Of a DNA stretch of 64,000 nt, positions 1-7,588 are shown piece after piece. Numbering within the stretch: position 1 is the first letter of the stretch; every line of letters begins with the position of its first letter. Under the pieces are notes generated by a model that searched no databases, was not told the DNA's origin, and worked only from the letters and a program-made list of their open reading frames with translations. The stretch covers positions 124,001 to 188,000 of the forward strand of contig JADJWO010000001.1 in assembly GCA_016716325.1 (NCBI GenBank), written 5' to 3'. Source of the stretch: Nitrosomonadales bacterium (lineage in GTDB: Bacteria; Pseudomonadota; Gammaproteobacteria; Burkholderiales; Gallionellaceae). A program made the translations under genes and the position numbers.

Positions 1-379
1 CGCCGCCCTTGGGCGCATAGCTCACCATCAGGTCGTCCAGGCGCGCATGCGGGATGAAGGAGAATCGTTTGATCAGTTCCGCCGCTTCCGGCAGGTGGTT
101 GTTCACGCCCTGCACCAGCACCGTCCATCTGGTTTTACCCAGCCTGTCGAAATCCGCGCGTTCGAACGGCGAGTGGCGCAATTCGAATTTGCCGCGTTGC
201 TGCGTCACCAGGCGCGATTGCACATCTTCCGTGCAGGCCAGGTCGATCAACTGGCGATGGTCGAGCAGGCCGTTGAAATCGGGGATCGCCTTGCGGATCA
301 ACAGCGGCTTCTTTTGCCAGTAATCGCGCAGGAATTCCTGGACGCTCATTCCCCCGAGCAGGGTCTTCAAAGGTTTCAT
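1..379 (-). CDS. roxA: Ribosomal protein arginine hydroxylase-like cupin (RoxA/YcfD family), 5' part
   Basis: Reading the minus strand from an ATG at 379 gives 126 codons with no stop before the window edge, so the C-terminal part is missing. The protein starts MKPLKTLLGGMSVQEFL and shows WQKKPLLIR, WTVLVQGV and FIPHARLDDLMVSYAPKGG. These are the conserved N-terminal blocks of the cupin_4/JmjC 2-oxoglutarate oxygenases that hydroxylate an arginine of ribosomal protein L16. The iron-binding HxD motif would follow just beyond the edge. The gene is divergent from bcp across about 100 bp. Family assignment is strong; the exact ribosomal substrate is inferred from the family. Confidence 0.82.
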   Translation of the reverse strand, partial: MKPLKTLLGGMSVQEFLRDYWQKKPLLIRKAIPDFNGLLDHRQLIDLACTEDVQSRLVTQQRGKFELRHSPFERADFDRLGKTRWTVLVQGVNNHLPEAAELIKRFSFIPHARLDDLMVSYAPKGG

Positions 380-430
380 CGTATGGATTATAGCCGTCCT
401 GTGCAGCCGGCGCGATGGCGGCAAAAAATT

Positions 431-459
431 TTATTGTCCGCCGGAAAAATGTTTAGAAT
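431..459 (+). promoter_or_regulatory. Possible sigma-70 promoter of bcp-slyD
   Basis: TTATTG (431-436) and TAGAAT (454-459) are separated by 17 bases and lie 24 bases before the bcp start, in the short divergent gap next to roxA. A good ribosome site (AGGAGGG) follows. This is judged by eye only. Confidence 0.4.
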
Positions 460-482
460 GCAACCACAGGAGGGAAGCACAA

Positions 483-962
483 ATGCAGTCTGTTCAGCTC
501 AGCGTCGGGATGGAAGCGCCGCACTTCGAATTGCCGGATGCCGACATGGAGACTTTTGCGCTGACTTCATTGCAGGGCAGGAATAACATCGTGCTTTATT
601 TCTACCCGAGGGACGATACGCCGGGCTGCACGATGGAAGCCAATGAATTCAGCGACCTCGAGGAGGAGTTCGCCAAGTTCGATACCGTGGTGATCGGCAT
701 CAGCCGCGACGATTGCCTGAGCCATGCCTCGTTCCGCGACAAGTACGGGCTGTCGGTGCTGCTGCTTTCCGATCCCGACGCGCGCATCTGCAAGCGTTAC
801 GGAGTGATGTACGAGAAGGAAGTGGACGGGCACAGGAAACATGCCATCCAGCGTTCCACTTTCGTGATCGACAAGCAGGGCAAGTTGCGCCATGTCATGT
901 ACGGCGTCCACGCACATGGACATGCGCAGGAAGTGTTCAATCTGATAAAGGAACTTAAATGA
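483..962 (+). CDS. bcp: Thioredoxin-dependent peroxiredoxin, BCP/PrxQ type
   Basis: A 159-residue AhpC/TSA-family peroxidase that reduces hydrogen peroxide and organic hydroperoxides in the cytoplasm. The active-site block YPRDDTPGCT puts the peroxidatic cysteine at residue 49. The cysteine found five residues later in E. coli BCP is absent (Asn54). Another cysteine at position 78 could act as an atypical resolving residue, or the enzyme may be 1-Cys; this is inference. An AGGAGGG ribosome site stands just upstream. The stop codon overlaps the slyD start (ATGA), so the two genes are translationally coupled. Confidence 0.93.
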   Translation: MQSVQLSVGMEAPHFELPDADMETFALTSLQGRNNIVLYFYPRDDTPGCTMEANEFSDLEEEFAKFDTVVIGISRDDCLSHASFRDKYGLSVLLLSDPDARICKRYGVMYEKEVDGHRKHAIQRSTFVIDKQGKLRHVMYGVHAHGHAQEVFNLIKELK

Positions 963-1447
963 AGATCGAAAAGGATACCGTGGTATCGCTACGCTACGAA
1001 TTGTTCGACGATGGCGGCGAACTGCTCGAAAAGGTGGAGGACCCGGTCAGCTACCTGCACGGCGGCTATGACGGCATCTTCCCGCTGGTCGAAGAAGCGC
1101 TGCACGGCAAGCGGACCGGCGACCACTGCAAGGTGACCATGGAACCCGAGGATGGGTTCGGTGAATATGACCACGAACTGGTCGAAGTCGAACCGCGCAG
1201 CTCATTCCCCAGGGAGGTGACGGTCGGCATGCAGTTCGAAGGCGGCCCCGAGAATTCGGAAGAGGATGATTTCATGCTCTACACCGTCGTGGAAGTGACC
1301 GACGACGAAGTGACCGTGGACGGCAACCACCCGCTGGCCGGCAAGACGCTGGTCTTCAACTGCACTGTCACCAGCGTGCGCCCCGCCACCGAAGAGGAGA
1401 TCGAGCACGGGCATGTGCACGACTCGGAAAACGGGCACATGCACTAA
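959..1447 (+). CDS. slyD: FKBP-type peptidyl-prolyl isomerase SlyD
   Basis: A 162-residue protein with the FKBP fold interrupted by an insert-in-flap domain, as in SlyD. It acts as a prolyl isomerase, chaperone and metal-binding protein in the cytoplasm. The N-terminal KDTVVSLRYELFDDGGELLE and the HPLAGKTLVFNCTV segment near the C-terminal part of the fold are typical. The tail HGHVHDSENGHMH is a shorter version of the histidine-rich nickel-binding tail of E. coli SlyD. Its start overlaps the bcp stop by four bases, so both are probably one operon. Confidence 0.93.
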   Translation: MKIEKDTVVSLRYELFDDGGELLEKVEDPVSYLHGGYDGIFPLVEEALHGKRTGDHCKVTMEPEDGFGEYDHELVEVEPRSSFPREVTVGMQFEGGPENSEEDDFMLYTVVEVTDDEVTVDGNHPLAGKTLVFNCTVTSVRPATEEEIEHGHVHDSENGHMH

Positions 1448-1479
1448 AACCCCTGTAAAACTGCTGCGCTCGACGGGGC

Positions 1480-1555
1480 GTCGTTGCACAAGACCCCGGA
1501 ATGCTCATGTACCGGATGTACATTCCGCTTCCTTGCCCTTGTGCGCCTGGCCCGG
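1480..1555. repeat. Dispersed palindromic repeat downstream of slyD
   Basis: The gap between the convergent slyD and glycosyltransferase genes holds a GGAATG...CATTCC stem enclosing GTAC...GTAC. The same pattern, including the following CTTCCTTG/GGTTCCTGTGCGCC tract, reappears near 45385-45440. It could serve as a bidirectional terminator but has no clear T tract. Confidence 0.45.
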
Positions 1556-1574
1556 TCGTCGCTCGCGACGTTTT

Positions 1575-2690
1575 TCAGTGGTTTTTGGCTGTATGGGGCG
1601 AGTTCCGCGCACCAAACTGAGCATCCAGTCTTTCAGCCAGCCATTCCGCCGCCTGGACCGCACCTGCCGGGGTGACCGGTCGCAGCCCAGGTTCGCGCCA
1701 GAGGCTTTCCAGTCCGTCGGCGAGATCGCCCGATTCAAGTGCCTGTCGCGAGACTTCGCGGCACGTGCCGTTCTGTTGCAGCCATTCGATCAGCGCCGGC
1801 GATTCCGGCCAGTCGGCGCGGCTGACATACAGCACCGGCACACCGCTGCAGGGCGATTCCACGAAACTGCCGTAACCCGGTTTGCACAGCAGCGCATCGC
1901 TGCTGGCGAGCAGGTCGCTGAAACCCAGCGGCAGCGATTCCAGCACGACCGCATCGGGATGCGTCACCTGCCAGTTCGCCTGCACCAGCCAGCGCACGCC
2001 GTCGATGCGCGGCCAGTCCTCCATCGGCAGGCGGCTGGCGATCCCGCCCAAGCTGACCAGCACCAGTTTCTCCTGCTTCGATAATTTCAGATGCCGGTTC
2101 AATTCATCGCGCCGGTTCTCGCCGATGTCCGCGATGGGTGCGACCGGAATGAGATTGGGTAACGTCTCCATCGCCATGCCCGGCGTCGCGCGCAGGAAAG
2201 CGTCGGCGTTCGCATAGCAGGCCTGCATCTGCGCGGCGATGTCGTCATCGCCGCAGTAGTGGCGATAGATGTCCGCCCAGTTCAGCGAACATAGCGCGGT
2301 ATTCGGGATGTCAGCCAACTGCGCGCCGGCCAGCGGCAGGTAGCCGACGTTGGAGAACACCGCATCCGCGCCGAGCTCGCGCAGCAGGCGCGCCTCGTCC
2401 GCGACACGCCTGTCCCAGTCCGCATGGAAGGCGCGATATGCGGCACGGCTCTCGTTCGCCAGCACATCGATCGCCGAGGACATCGCCATGCCGATGTCGC
2501 CTTCGCTGGGCAGGTGGTCGAACGGCACACGGATGCGCGAACGCAGGTGCGCGAGCGACACCGCGGAACGCACCGTGAGGCGCAACTGCGGCATGCGTTC
2601 ATAAAGCGCGTTGAGGACCGGCGCAGCCTGTGCGACATGGCCGAAGCCGTGGCCGGAGATGCTGACGACGAGATGCGGGATGTGTGTCAT
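1575..2690 (-). CDS. GT-B fold glycosyltransferase-like protein
   Basis: A 371-residue protein that resembles UDP-sugar glycosyltransferases of the MurG/macrolide-transferase type. The N-terminal loop SISGHGFGHVAQAAPVLNAL (about residues 9-28) and the C-terminal donor-site block LLCKPGYGSFVESPCSGVPV fit the two Rossmann halves of a GT-B enzyme. No membrane segment or signal peptide is seen. It is divergent from ovoA across a 96-bp gap, so they may share a control region, but no functional link is shown. Donor and acceptor are unknown. It could also be a non-catalytic member of the fold. Confidence 0.6.
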   Translation of the reverse strand: MTHIPHLVVSISGHGFGHVAQAAPVLNALYERMPQLRLTVRSAVSLAHLRSRIRVPFDHLPSEGDIGMAMSSAIDVLANESRAAYRAFHADWDRRVADEARLLRELGADAVFSNVGYLPLAGAQLADIPNTALCSLNWADIYRHYCGDDDIAAQMQACYANADAFLRATPGMAMETLPNLIPVAPIADIGENRRDELNRHLKLSKQEKLVLVSLGGIASRLPMEDWPRIDGVRWLVQANWQVTHPDAVVLESLPLGFSDLLASSDALLCKPGYGSFVESPCSGVPVLYVSRADWPESPALIEWLQQNGTCREVSRQALESGDLADGLESLWREPGLRPVTPAGAVQAAEWLAERLDAQFGARNSPHTAKNH

Positions 2691-2786
2691 GAGACGGATC
2701 GTTTATTTATCGCGATTATTCCACACCGTGCAAGAACAAAGTTATTCGCTGTTAAAATCCGGCACAGACAGTCAACGAGGTAACGC

Positions 2787-4910
2787 ATGCAGAACCGTCC
2801 ATTTGCGAGGACTCCGATGCTGAGCGGCAACGACGCGGAAGCGTCGCGCCGCGAGATACGCGAATATTTCCTGTCGACTTTCGATCGCTACGAGCAACTG
2901 TTCGAGTTGCTGTCCGGCGAGCAGGCCTGGTTCAGGAAACCGATCCCGCTGCGCCATCCGCTGATCTTTTACTTCGGCCACACTGCGACGTTCTTCATCA
3001 ACAAGCTGGTGCTGGCCGGGCTGGTGCAGGAGCGCATCGACCCGCGCCTCGAAGCGATGTTCGCGGTGGGCGTGGACGAGATGAGCTGGGACGATCTCGA
3101 CGACGCCAACTACGACTGGCCGGAAGTCGACGAAGTGAGAGCGTACCGCAACAAGGTGCGCGCGACCGTCGACAACCTGATCCGCGCCGCGCCGCTGGCG
3201 ATGCCGATCGGTTGGGACCATCCGTGGTGGACCATCCTGATGGGCATCGAGCACGAGCGCATCCATCTGGAGACCTCTTCCGTGCTGATCCGCCAGCACG
3301 CGCTTGAATATGTCAGGCCGCATCCGGACTGGCAGCCCTGCCGCGAATCCTGCCGTGAGCCCGATGACGCGCCGCAGAACCGTCTCGTGCCGATACCGGC
3401 AGGCGAAGTCAGGCTGAGCAACGAAAGACCGACGGCCCGTTACGGCTGGGACAACGAGTTCGGTTCGCACGAGGCGAGCATTCCGGCGTTCCAGGCCAGC
3501 CGCTATCTGGTCAGCAACCGCGAATTCCTCGGTTTCGTCGAAGCGGGCGGCTATGCGGATGCGACGCATTGGGAAAAAGAAGGATGGGACTGGAAGAGCT
3601 ATAAACATGCTGCGCATCCCACCTTCTGGATCAAACAGGGCGACGACTGGAAACTGCGCCTGATGACCGGGGAAGTGCCGATGCCGTGGGACTGGCCGGT
3701 CGAAGTGAACTATCACGAGGCCAAGGCATTTTGTAACTGGAAGAAGTCCGTCACCGGGCAGCCTGTGCGCCTGCCCGGCGAGGACGAGTGGTACCGTTTG
3801 TACGACTTTGCCGGTGTGGACGAGGTGCCATCCGACCGACCTGCCGCAGCCAACCTCCATCTCGATCATTACGCATCGTCGTGTCCGGTGGATACGTTCC
3901 GGCATGGCGAGCTTTACGACGTGGTCGGCAACGTCTGGCAATGGACCGAGACGCCGATCTATCCGTTCGACGGTTTCGAGGTGCATCCGCTGTACGACGA
4001 TTTCACCACGCCGACCTTCGACGGGCGGCACAATCTGATCAAAGGCGGCTCGTGGATATCGTGCGGCAACGAAACGCTGCGCAGCGCGCGCTATGCGTTC
4101 CGCCGCCATTTCTTCCAGCATGCCGGATTCCGTTATGTGGTCGCCGATGCGCCCGCCGCCGAAGTCGCATCGCATTACGAGACCGACAAGATGCTCTCCG
4201 AATATGCCGAGTTCCATTACGGTGACAGCTATTTCGGCGTGGCCAACTTCCCGCAGGCGCTCGCCGACATCGCGATCCGCGCGATGGGCGACCGGCCGGC
4301 ACGCAGCGCACTCGACCTGGGCTGCGCATCGGGACGCGCCACGTTCGAACTGGCGCGGCATTTCGACCGCGTCACCGGCGTTGACTTCTCCGCGCGCTTC
4401 ATCGGCGCGGGCGTGCAACTCGCCGAACACGGCGTGCTGCGCTACACGCTGGCCGACGAGGGCGAACTGGTCAGCTACAGGGAACGCAAACTTTCCGACC
4501 TGGAGCTGGACAGGGTGAGGCACAAGGTCGAGTTCTTCCAGGGCGACGCCTGCAACCTCAAGCCGGTGTTCGCCGGTTACGACCTGATCCTCGCCGCCAA
4601 CCTGATCGACCGCCTGTACAGCCCGGCAAGATTCCTCTCCACCGTGTATGAGCGGCTCAACCCCGGCGGCATCCTGCTGATCGCGTCGCCCTGTACCTGG
4701 CTGGAGGAACACACCCGGCGCGAGGAATGGCTGGGCGGGTTCAAGAAGAATGCCGAGAACTTCACCACGCTGGACGGGCTGAAGGAAATACTGGGCGCGC
4801 ACTTCCGCATGATCGGAGAACCCGTGGACGTGCCGTTCGTGATCCGCGAGACGCGCCGCAAATTCCAGCACAGCCTGTCGCAGGTCACGCTGTGGGAGCG
4901 CGTCGCGTGA
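2787..4910 (+). CDS. ovoA: 5-histidylcysteine sulfoxide synthase / mercaptohistidine methyltransferase OvoA
   Basis: At 707 residues this has the full three-part architecture of OvoA, which makes the thiol-histidine antioxidant ovothiol. Residues ~20-170 are a DinB_2-like domain carrying the iron-binding HX3HXE motif (HERIHLE, His156/His160/Glu162), with His57 and His65 nearby. Residues ~195-455 are an FGE-sulfatase domain ending in GGSWISCGNETLRSARYAFR. Residues ~465-700 are a SAM methyltransferase with LDLGCASGRATFELA. OvoA oxidatively couples cysteine to histidine, and the C-terminal domain methylates the mercaptohistidine. GAGGTAACGC precedes the ATG. The next gene, a PLP-dependent C-S lyase, overlaps its stop; cleavage of the sulfoxide intermediate needs such a lyase, so the pairing is meaningful. 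Confidence 0.94.
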   Translation: MQNRPFARTPMLSGNDAEASRREIREYFLSTFDRYEQLFELLSGEQAWFRKPIPLRHPLIFYFGHTATFFINKLVLAGLVQERIDPRLEAMFAVGVDEMSWDDLDDANYDWPEVDEVRAYRNKVRATVDNLIRAAPLAMPIGWDHPWWTILMGIEHERIHLETSSVLIRQHALEYVRPHPDWQPCRESCREPDDAPQNRLVPIPAGEVRLSNERPTARYGWDNEFGSHEASIPAFQASRYLVSNREFLGFVEAGGYADATHWEKEGWDWKSYKHAAHPTFWIKQGDDWKLRLMTGEVPMPWDWPVEVNYHEAKAFCNWKKSVTGQPVRLPGEDEWYRLYDFAGVDEVPSDRPAAANLHLDHYASSCPVDTFRHGELYDVVGNVWQWTETPIYPFDGFEVHPLYDDFTTPTFDGRHNLIKGGSWISCGNETLRSARYAFRRHFFQHAGFRYVVADAPAAEVASHYETDKMLSEYAEFHYGDSYFGVANFPQALADIAIRAMGDRPARSALDLGCASGRATFELARHFDRVTGVDFSARFIGAGVQLAEHGVLRYTLADEGELVSYRERKLSDLELDRVRHKVEFFQGDACNLKPVFAGYDLILAANLIDRLYSPARFLSTVYERLNPGGILLIASPCTWLEEHTRREEWLGGFKKNAENFTTLDGLKEILGAHFRMIGEPVDVPFVIRETRRKFQHSLSQVTLWERVA

Positions 4911-6076
4911 GCATCGACTTCGACCGCGACGTCCCGCGCGGCGGCACCGCCTCGCTCAAGCATGACGGGCGCGCCGCGTATTTCGGCACGCCGGACGTGT
5001 TGCCGATGTGGGTGGCCGACATGGATTTCGCCGCGCCGGAAGCGGTGACGCGCGCGCTGGCCGAACGCGCCGCGCATCCGGTGTATGGTTACACCCTCCA
5101 TCCGGACAGTCTGTACGACGCGCTGATCGCCTGGCTGGAAAAGCGCCACGGCTGGACCGTGCCGCGCGAGTGGGTCATGATGGCGCCCGGCGTGGTGCCC
5201 TCGCTGTTCGCGACCGTGCTGGCCTGCACGCGGCAGGGTGAGGGCGTCATCGTCCAGCCGCCGGTCTACTACCCGTTCTTCTCGGCGGTCACCACCAACC
5301 AGCGCCGTCTGGTGCAGAACGAATTGCGGCTGGAAGCGGGACGCTACCGCATCGACTTCGAACATCTGGAACAGTGCGCCGCAGACGGCGCGCGCCTGCT
5401 GCTGCTGTGCTCGCCGCACAACCCGGTCGGGCGCGTGTGGGACAGGACGGAACTGGAAGAACTGTTGCGCATCGCGCGTCGCCACGACATGACCATATTG
5501 TCGGACGAGATCCACGCCGATCTGGTCTATCCCGGCGAGCGGCACACCGTACTCGCCACGCTGGCGGACGACCCGGGCAGGATCATCACCGCCATCGCGC
5601 CGAGCAAGACCTTCAACATCCCCGGCCTCGGCCTGTCCTGCCTGATCGTGTCCGATGCCGAACGGCGCAACGCGCTGAAACAGGTCTTCGAGAGTTTGCA
5701 TGTCGGCAACTACAACCCGTTCAGCATCGCCGCGTTCGAGGCCGCCTATCGCGGCGGTGAAGAATGGCTGGACAGCCTGCTGCCCTACCTGCGCGACACC
5801 CGCGATTACGTTGCCGGATTCGTCGGCGAACATCTGCCGGGGATTAGCGTCATCCCGTCGGAAGGGACTTACCTGCTGTGGCTGGATTGTCGGGCGTTAG
5901 GGATGGCCGATAAACAACTGCGCGAATTCTTCGTGCAGCAGGCCAAAGTCGGGATGAATCCCGGCACCGTGTTCGGCAACGGCGGCAGCGGCTTCATGCG
6001 GCTGAACATCGCGTCGCCGCGCCATGTCGTCGCCGACGCGCTGCAGCGCATCTCGAACGCGCTGGTGAAACGCTGA
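4907..6076 (+). CDS. patB: PLP-dependent C-S lyase (PatB/MalY family), probable ovothiol sulfoxide lyase
   Basis: The likely start is a GTG at 4907 overlapping the ovoA stop (GTGA). It gives 389 residues starting SIDFDRDVPRGGTASLK, the normal length and N-terminus of PatB/MalY cystathionine beta-lyases; the open frame to the left is only read-through inside ovoA. It is a fold-type I aminotransferase-like enzyme: MWVADMDFAAPEAV, LCSPHNPVGRVW, LSDEIHADLVY, and the PLP lysine in APSKTFNIPGLGLS. Known members cleave C-S bonds of cysteine conjugates. The tight coupling to ovoA suggests it acts on the histidylcysteine sulfoxide; that role is inferred. Confidence 0.85.
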   Translation: MSIDFDRDVPRGGTASLKHDGRAAYFGTPDVLPMWVADMDFAAPEAVTRALAERAAHPVYGYTLHPDSLYDALIAWLEKRHGWTVPREWVMMAPGVVPSLFATVLACTRQGEGVIVQPPVYYPFFSAVTTNQRRLVQNELRLEAGRYRIDFEHLEQCAADGARLLLLCSPHNPVGRVWDRTELEELLRIARRHDMTILSDEIHADLVYPGERHTVLATLADDPGRIITAIAPSKTFNIPGLGLSCLIVSDAERRNALKQVFESLHVGNYNPFSIAAFEAAYRGGEEWLDSLLPYLRDTRDYVAGFVGEHLPGISVIPSEGTYLLWLDCRALGMADKQLREFFVQQAKVGMNPGTVFGNGGSGFMRLNIASPRHVVADALQRISNALVKR

Positions 6077-6080
6077 CATG

Positions 6081-6112
6081 ACTGAAAATCAAATCGACTC
6101 CGGTACCTTTGG
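6081..6112. repeat. Border repeat, left copy (inverted partner at 19677-19707)
   Basis: CTGAAAATCAAATCGACTCC followed by GGTACCTTT lies directly after the C-S lyase gene. The reverse complement, including the 17-base core TCGACTCCGGTACCTTT, lies at the other edge of the cassette array, where it cuts the integrase gene. A third, direct copy is at about 29049-29071. An attC remnant follows this copy immediately, so the repeat marks the left breakpoint of the array. Confidence 0.7.
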
Positions 6113-6127
6113 TATTTGCGGAGTCCG

Positions 6128-6147
6128 GGTTGAATGTCGGGTTGGGT
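6128..6147 (-). other. attC remnant (R'' half) at left end of array
   Basis: GAATGTCGGGTTGGGT matches the right-hand end of the intact attC sites in this array (for example GAATGATGGGTTGGGC at 6835-6850), but the rest of the site is missing. It would be the terminal attC of the hicBA cassette, deleted at the border repeat. Confidence 0.5.
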
Positions 6148-6360
6148 CTAAAGGTCACTTGGAGATAGGCCAGTATGCTTTGCTATGCGCGCCAACATTT
6201 TCGGGCCTATCTCGTCGCCATCATGGAAGGCGAAAACAAAATCAGGCCAATCATTACGGATAAGTGTTTTGTGCGAACCGGATTGTCGCTTGATCTGCCA
6301 GCCAAGCCGAAGCAGCGCAGCAAGAAGGCGCTTGGCTTTAACCGACGGCCATTGGCTCAT
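6148..6360 (-). CDS. hicA: HicA mRNA interferase toxin (cassette gene)
   Basis: A 70-residue dsRBD-like HicA toxin that cleaves mRNA. The fold is marked by LLAALLRLGWQIKRQSGSHK, with the catalytic histidine in GSHKTL, and by IARHTG-type C-terminal residues (IAKHTGLSPSDL). It follows hicB and its start overlaps the hicB stop (ATGA-type, 4 bases), so the order is antitoxin first, the reverse of the classical hicAB. It belongs to the left-most cassette of the array. Toxin-antitoxin pairs are common in sedentary cassette arrays, where they are thought to stabilise them. Confidence 0.85.
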   Translation of the reverse strand: MSQWPSVKAKRLLAALLRLGWQIKRQSGSHKTLIRNDWPDFVFAFHDGDEIGPKMLARIAKHTGLSPSDL

Positions 6361-6566
6361 GCTGCAATCGGCAGGGAAATATTTATAGGAAAAGGACGGC
6401 TTTCGCTGTGCTCAAGCCGTTCCGCAATTACGCGAAGTGCGAGAACCTCAGCTTTTGATACGGCTTCCAGTGAGGTTGCGCCGTAAGCAAGGACACCAGG
6501 CAACTCCATGACCTCCGCCAACCAGCGACCGTCAGACTCTTGTTCCTGTTCTATGGTGAAATTCAT
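6357..6566 (-). CDS. hicB: HicB-type antitoxin (cassette gene)
   Basis: The ATG at 6566 is chosen because GGAGGACAAG precedes it; it gives 69 residues starting MNFTIEQEQESDGRWLAEV. The block ELPGVLAYGATSLEAVSKAE is the partly degraded RNase H-like HicB fold that binds and blocks HicA. The protein is too short for a C-terminal DNA-binding domain, so autoregulation by this protein alone is doubtful. The longer upstream frame has only a weak TTG start and runs through an attC fragment. Confidence 0.8.
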   Translation of the reverse strand: MNFTIEQEQESDGRWLAEVMELPGVLAYGATSLEAVSKAEVLALRVIAERLEHSESRPFPINISLPIAA

Positions 6567-6621
6567 CTTGTCCTCCTGTTCAATTTGCGAACGGCCTGAT
6601 TTTACTCCGAAATACCTGCTC

Positions 6622-6786
6622 CCCACCAACGTTTGAATTCACCGGACTTGCGAGATTAAAGGGATCCGAGATTAAAGCGATTAAAGGGGGGTAGCTCATG
6701 CTGACCCCTTTGATTGGTAGGGCAGCCATTTATACATCCCCTTTCCCTGCACTAAACTTTTCGGCTGCCCTCTAGCTGTCTATCTC
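6622..6786. other. attC fragment and rearranged non-coding DNA upstream of hicBA
   Basis: CCAACGTTTGAATTC (from 6626) matches the start of the intact attC at 6787 and then diverges, so it is a broken attC. The next 140 bases hold short repeats (GAGATTAAAG twice) and an AGGGCAGCC (6719-6727) / GGCTGCCCT (6763-6771) inverted repeat. No gene is seen. It may hold the hicBA promoter. Confidence 0.4.
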
Positions 6787-6850
6787 GACCAACGTCTGAA
6801 TTGAGGGGCAGCCCGCTTTTGGGCTGTCCCTCTCGAATGATGGGTTGGGC
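6787..6850 (-). other. attC site of the 6886-7497 cassette
   Basis: Read on the minus strand the site runs from GCCCAAC (R'', 6850-6844) to GTTGGTC (R', 6793-6787, one mismatch to GTTRRRY). Inside is a pairable L''/L' stem (AGGGACAGCCC with GGGCTGCCCCT) around a short loop. It follows the stop of the cassette gene by 36 bases, as expected for a cassette. Confidence 0.85.
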
Positions 6851-6885
6851 CTCGGGCGACTAACCATGACAAATACGCTTGGGCG

Positions 6886-7497
6886 TCACTCATTTTCGAA
6901 GTCGCCCTTTTCCGATGGATACAATTGACCTCCACGGCTGTTGTACCTCCTGGTAGGCAGTTCATCGGCGATCACAGCCCAGCCATTGAATTCCTCTTGA
7001 AGCTCTATCTGCGCGTCATGCAAAGGAAGAACTGCTATCCCATTGGCCTTGGAAACTGAGATCGCGGCGATAATTTTGAAGCCAAGATCAACCCAATAAT
7101 CGTGTATCTCCAAAGCATTCTCACCCATCGGCCCTTCACGTGACAAAAAGTAGCCGCGCCCGTTATCGAGCCGAACAAAAGTGTGAATGCGTGATCTGCT
7201 CCCATTTATGCCAGAAATCCATCGACCATAAATTTTTTCATCGCCCTTAGTCAATCCAAGTGATATCGCATATTGAGGAGGAATTGTGATTTTCGTCTTA
7301 GGGTCATTCCAATGGTTGGCGAGCTTTTTGAGTTGGATTTCTGTAAAAGGCGAAGTGGCTGGTTTTGACTGAGTCGTGCTGTATTTCGATACAGTCGGCT
7401 TGGGTACTTCATCAGCTAATCCCGGCTGTACGGAAACCACGATAGAAACAAATGTGATTATGAGAATGGTGAAAATGACATTGGTTTTATTTTTCAA
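6886..7497 (-). CDS. Exported protein of unknown function (cassette gene)
   Basis: A TTG start at 7497 (preceded by GGAAGACAAA) gives 203 residues beginning with a lysine-rich stretch and a hydrophobic signal segment, VIFTILIITFVSIVVSVQPG, cleaved probably before LADEVPKP. The longer frame upstream only translates the neighbouring attC. The mature part has no family I recognise; it contains IYGRWISGINGSRSRIHTF and EIHDYWVDLGFKIIAAI. The signal region SIVVSVQPGLADEVPKPT closely resembles that of the ankyrin cassette protein (SLVVAIQPGIADEILKPT), which suggests the two cassettes share a leader. Confidence 0.65.
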   Translation of the reverse strand: MKNKTNVIFTILIITFVSIVVSVQPGLADEVPKPTVSKYSTTQSKPATSPFTEIQLKKLANHWNDPKTKITIPPQYAISLGLTKGDEKIYGRWISGINGSRSRIHTFVRLDNGRGYFLSREGPMGENALEIHDYWVDLGFKIIAAISVSKANGIAVLPLHDAQIELQEEFNGWAVIADELPTRRYNSRGGQLYPSEKGDFENE

Positions 7498-7522
7498 TTT
7501 GTCTTCCGACTTTAAGTATTGG

Positions 7523-7585
7523 GCCCAACGTAAAAGTGAGGGGCTGCGCGCTTTTGCGCAGTCCCTCTCGACTGCCGGGTTAGGC
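7523..7585 (-). other. attC site of the 7589-7867 cassette
   Basis: A 63-bp site bounded by GCCCAAC (7523-7529) and GTTAGGC (7579-7585) with internal arms AGGGGCTGCGC and GCGCAGTCCCT; one base in the stem is unpaired/mismatched as in functional attC hairpins. Nearly identical to the site at 15368-15430. Confidence 0.9.
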
Positions 7586-7588
7586 ATA

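Noticed and set aside
2772..4871. 699-codon open frame on the minus strand across ovoA
   Set aside because: Exactly antisense to a gene with full OvoA motifs. High GC with strong third-position bias opens long antisense frames, and the translation is low-complexity and family-less.
4727..4906. 60-codon upstream extension of the C-S lyase
   Set aside because: It lies wholly within ovoA and is not homologous to PatB/MalY N-termini; the GTG at 4907 gives the family's normal length.
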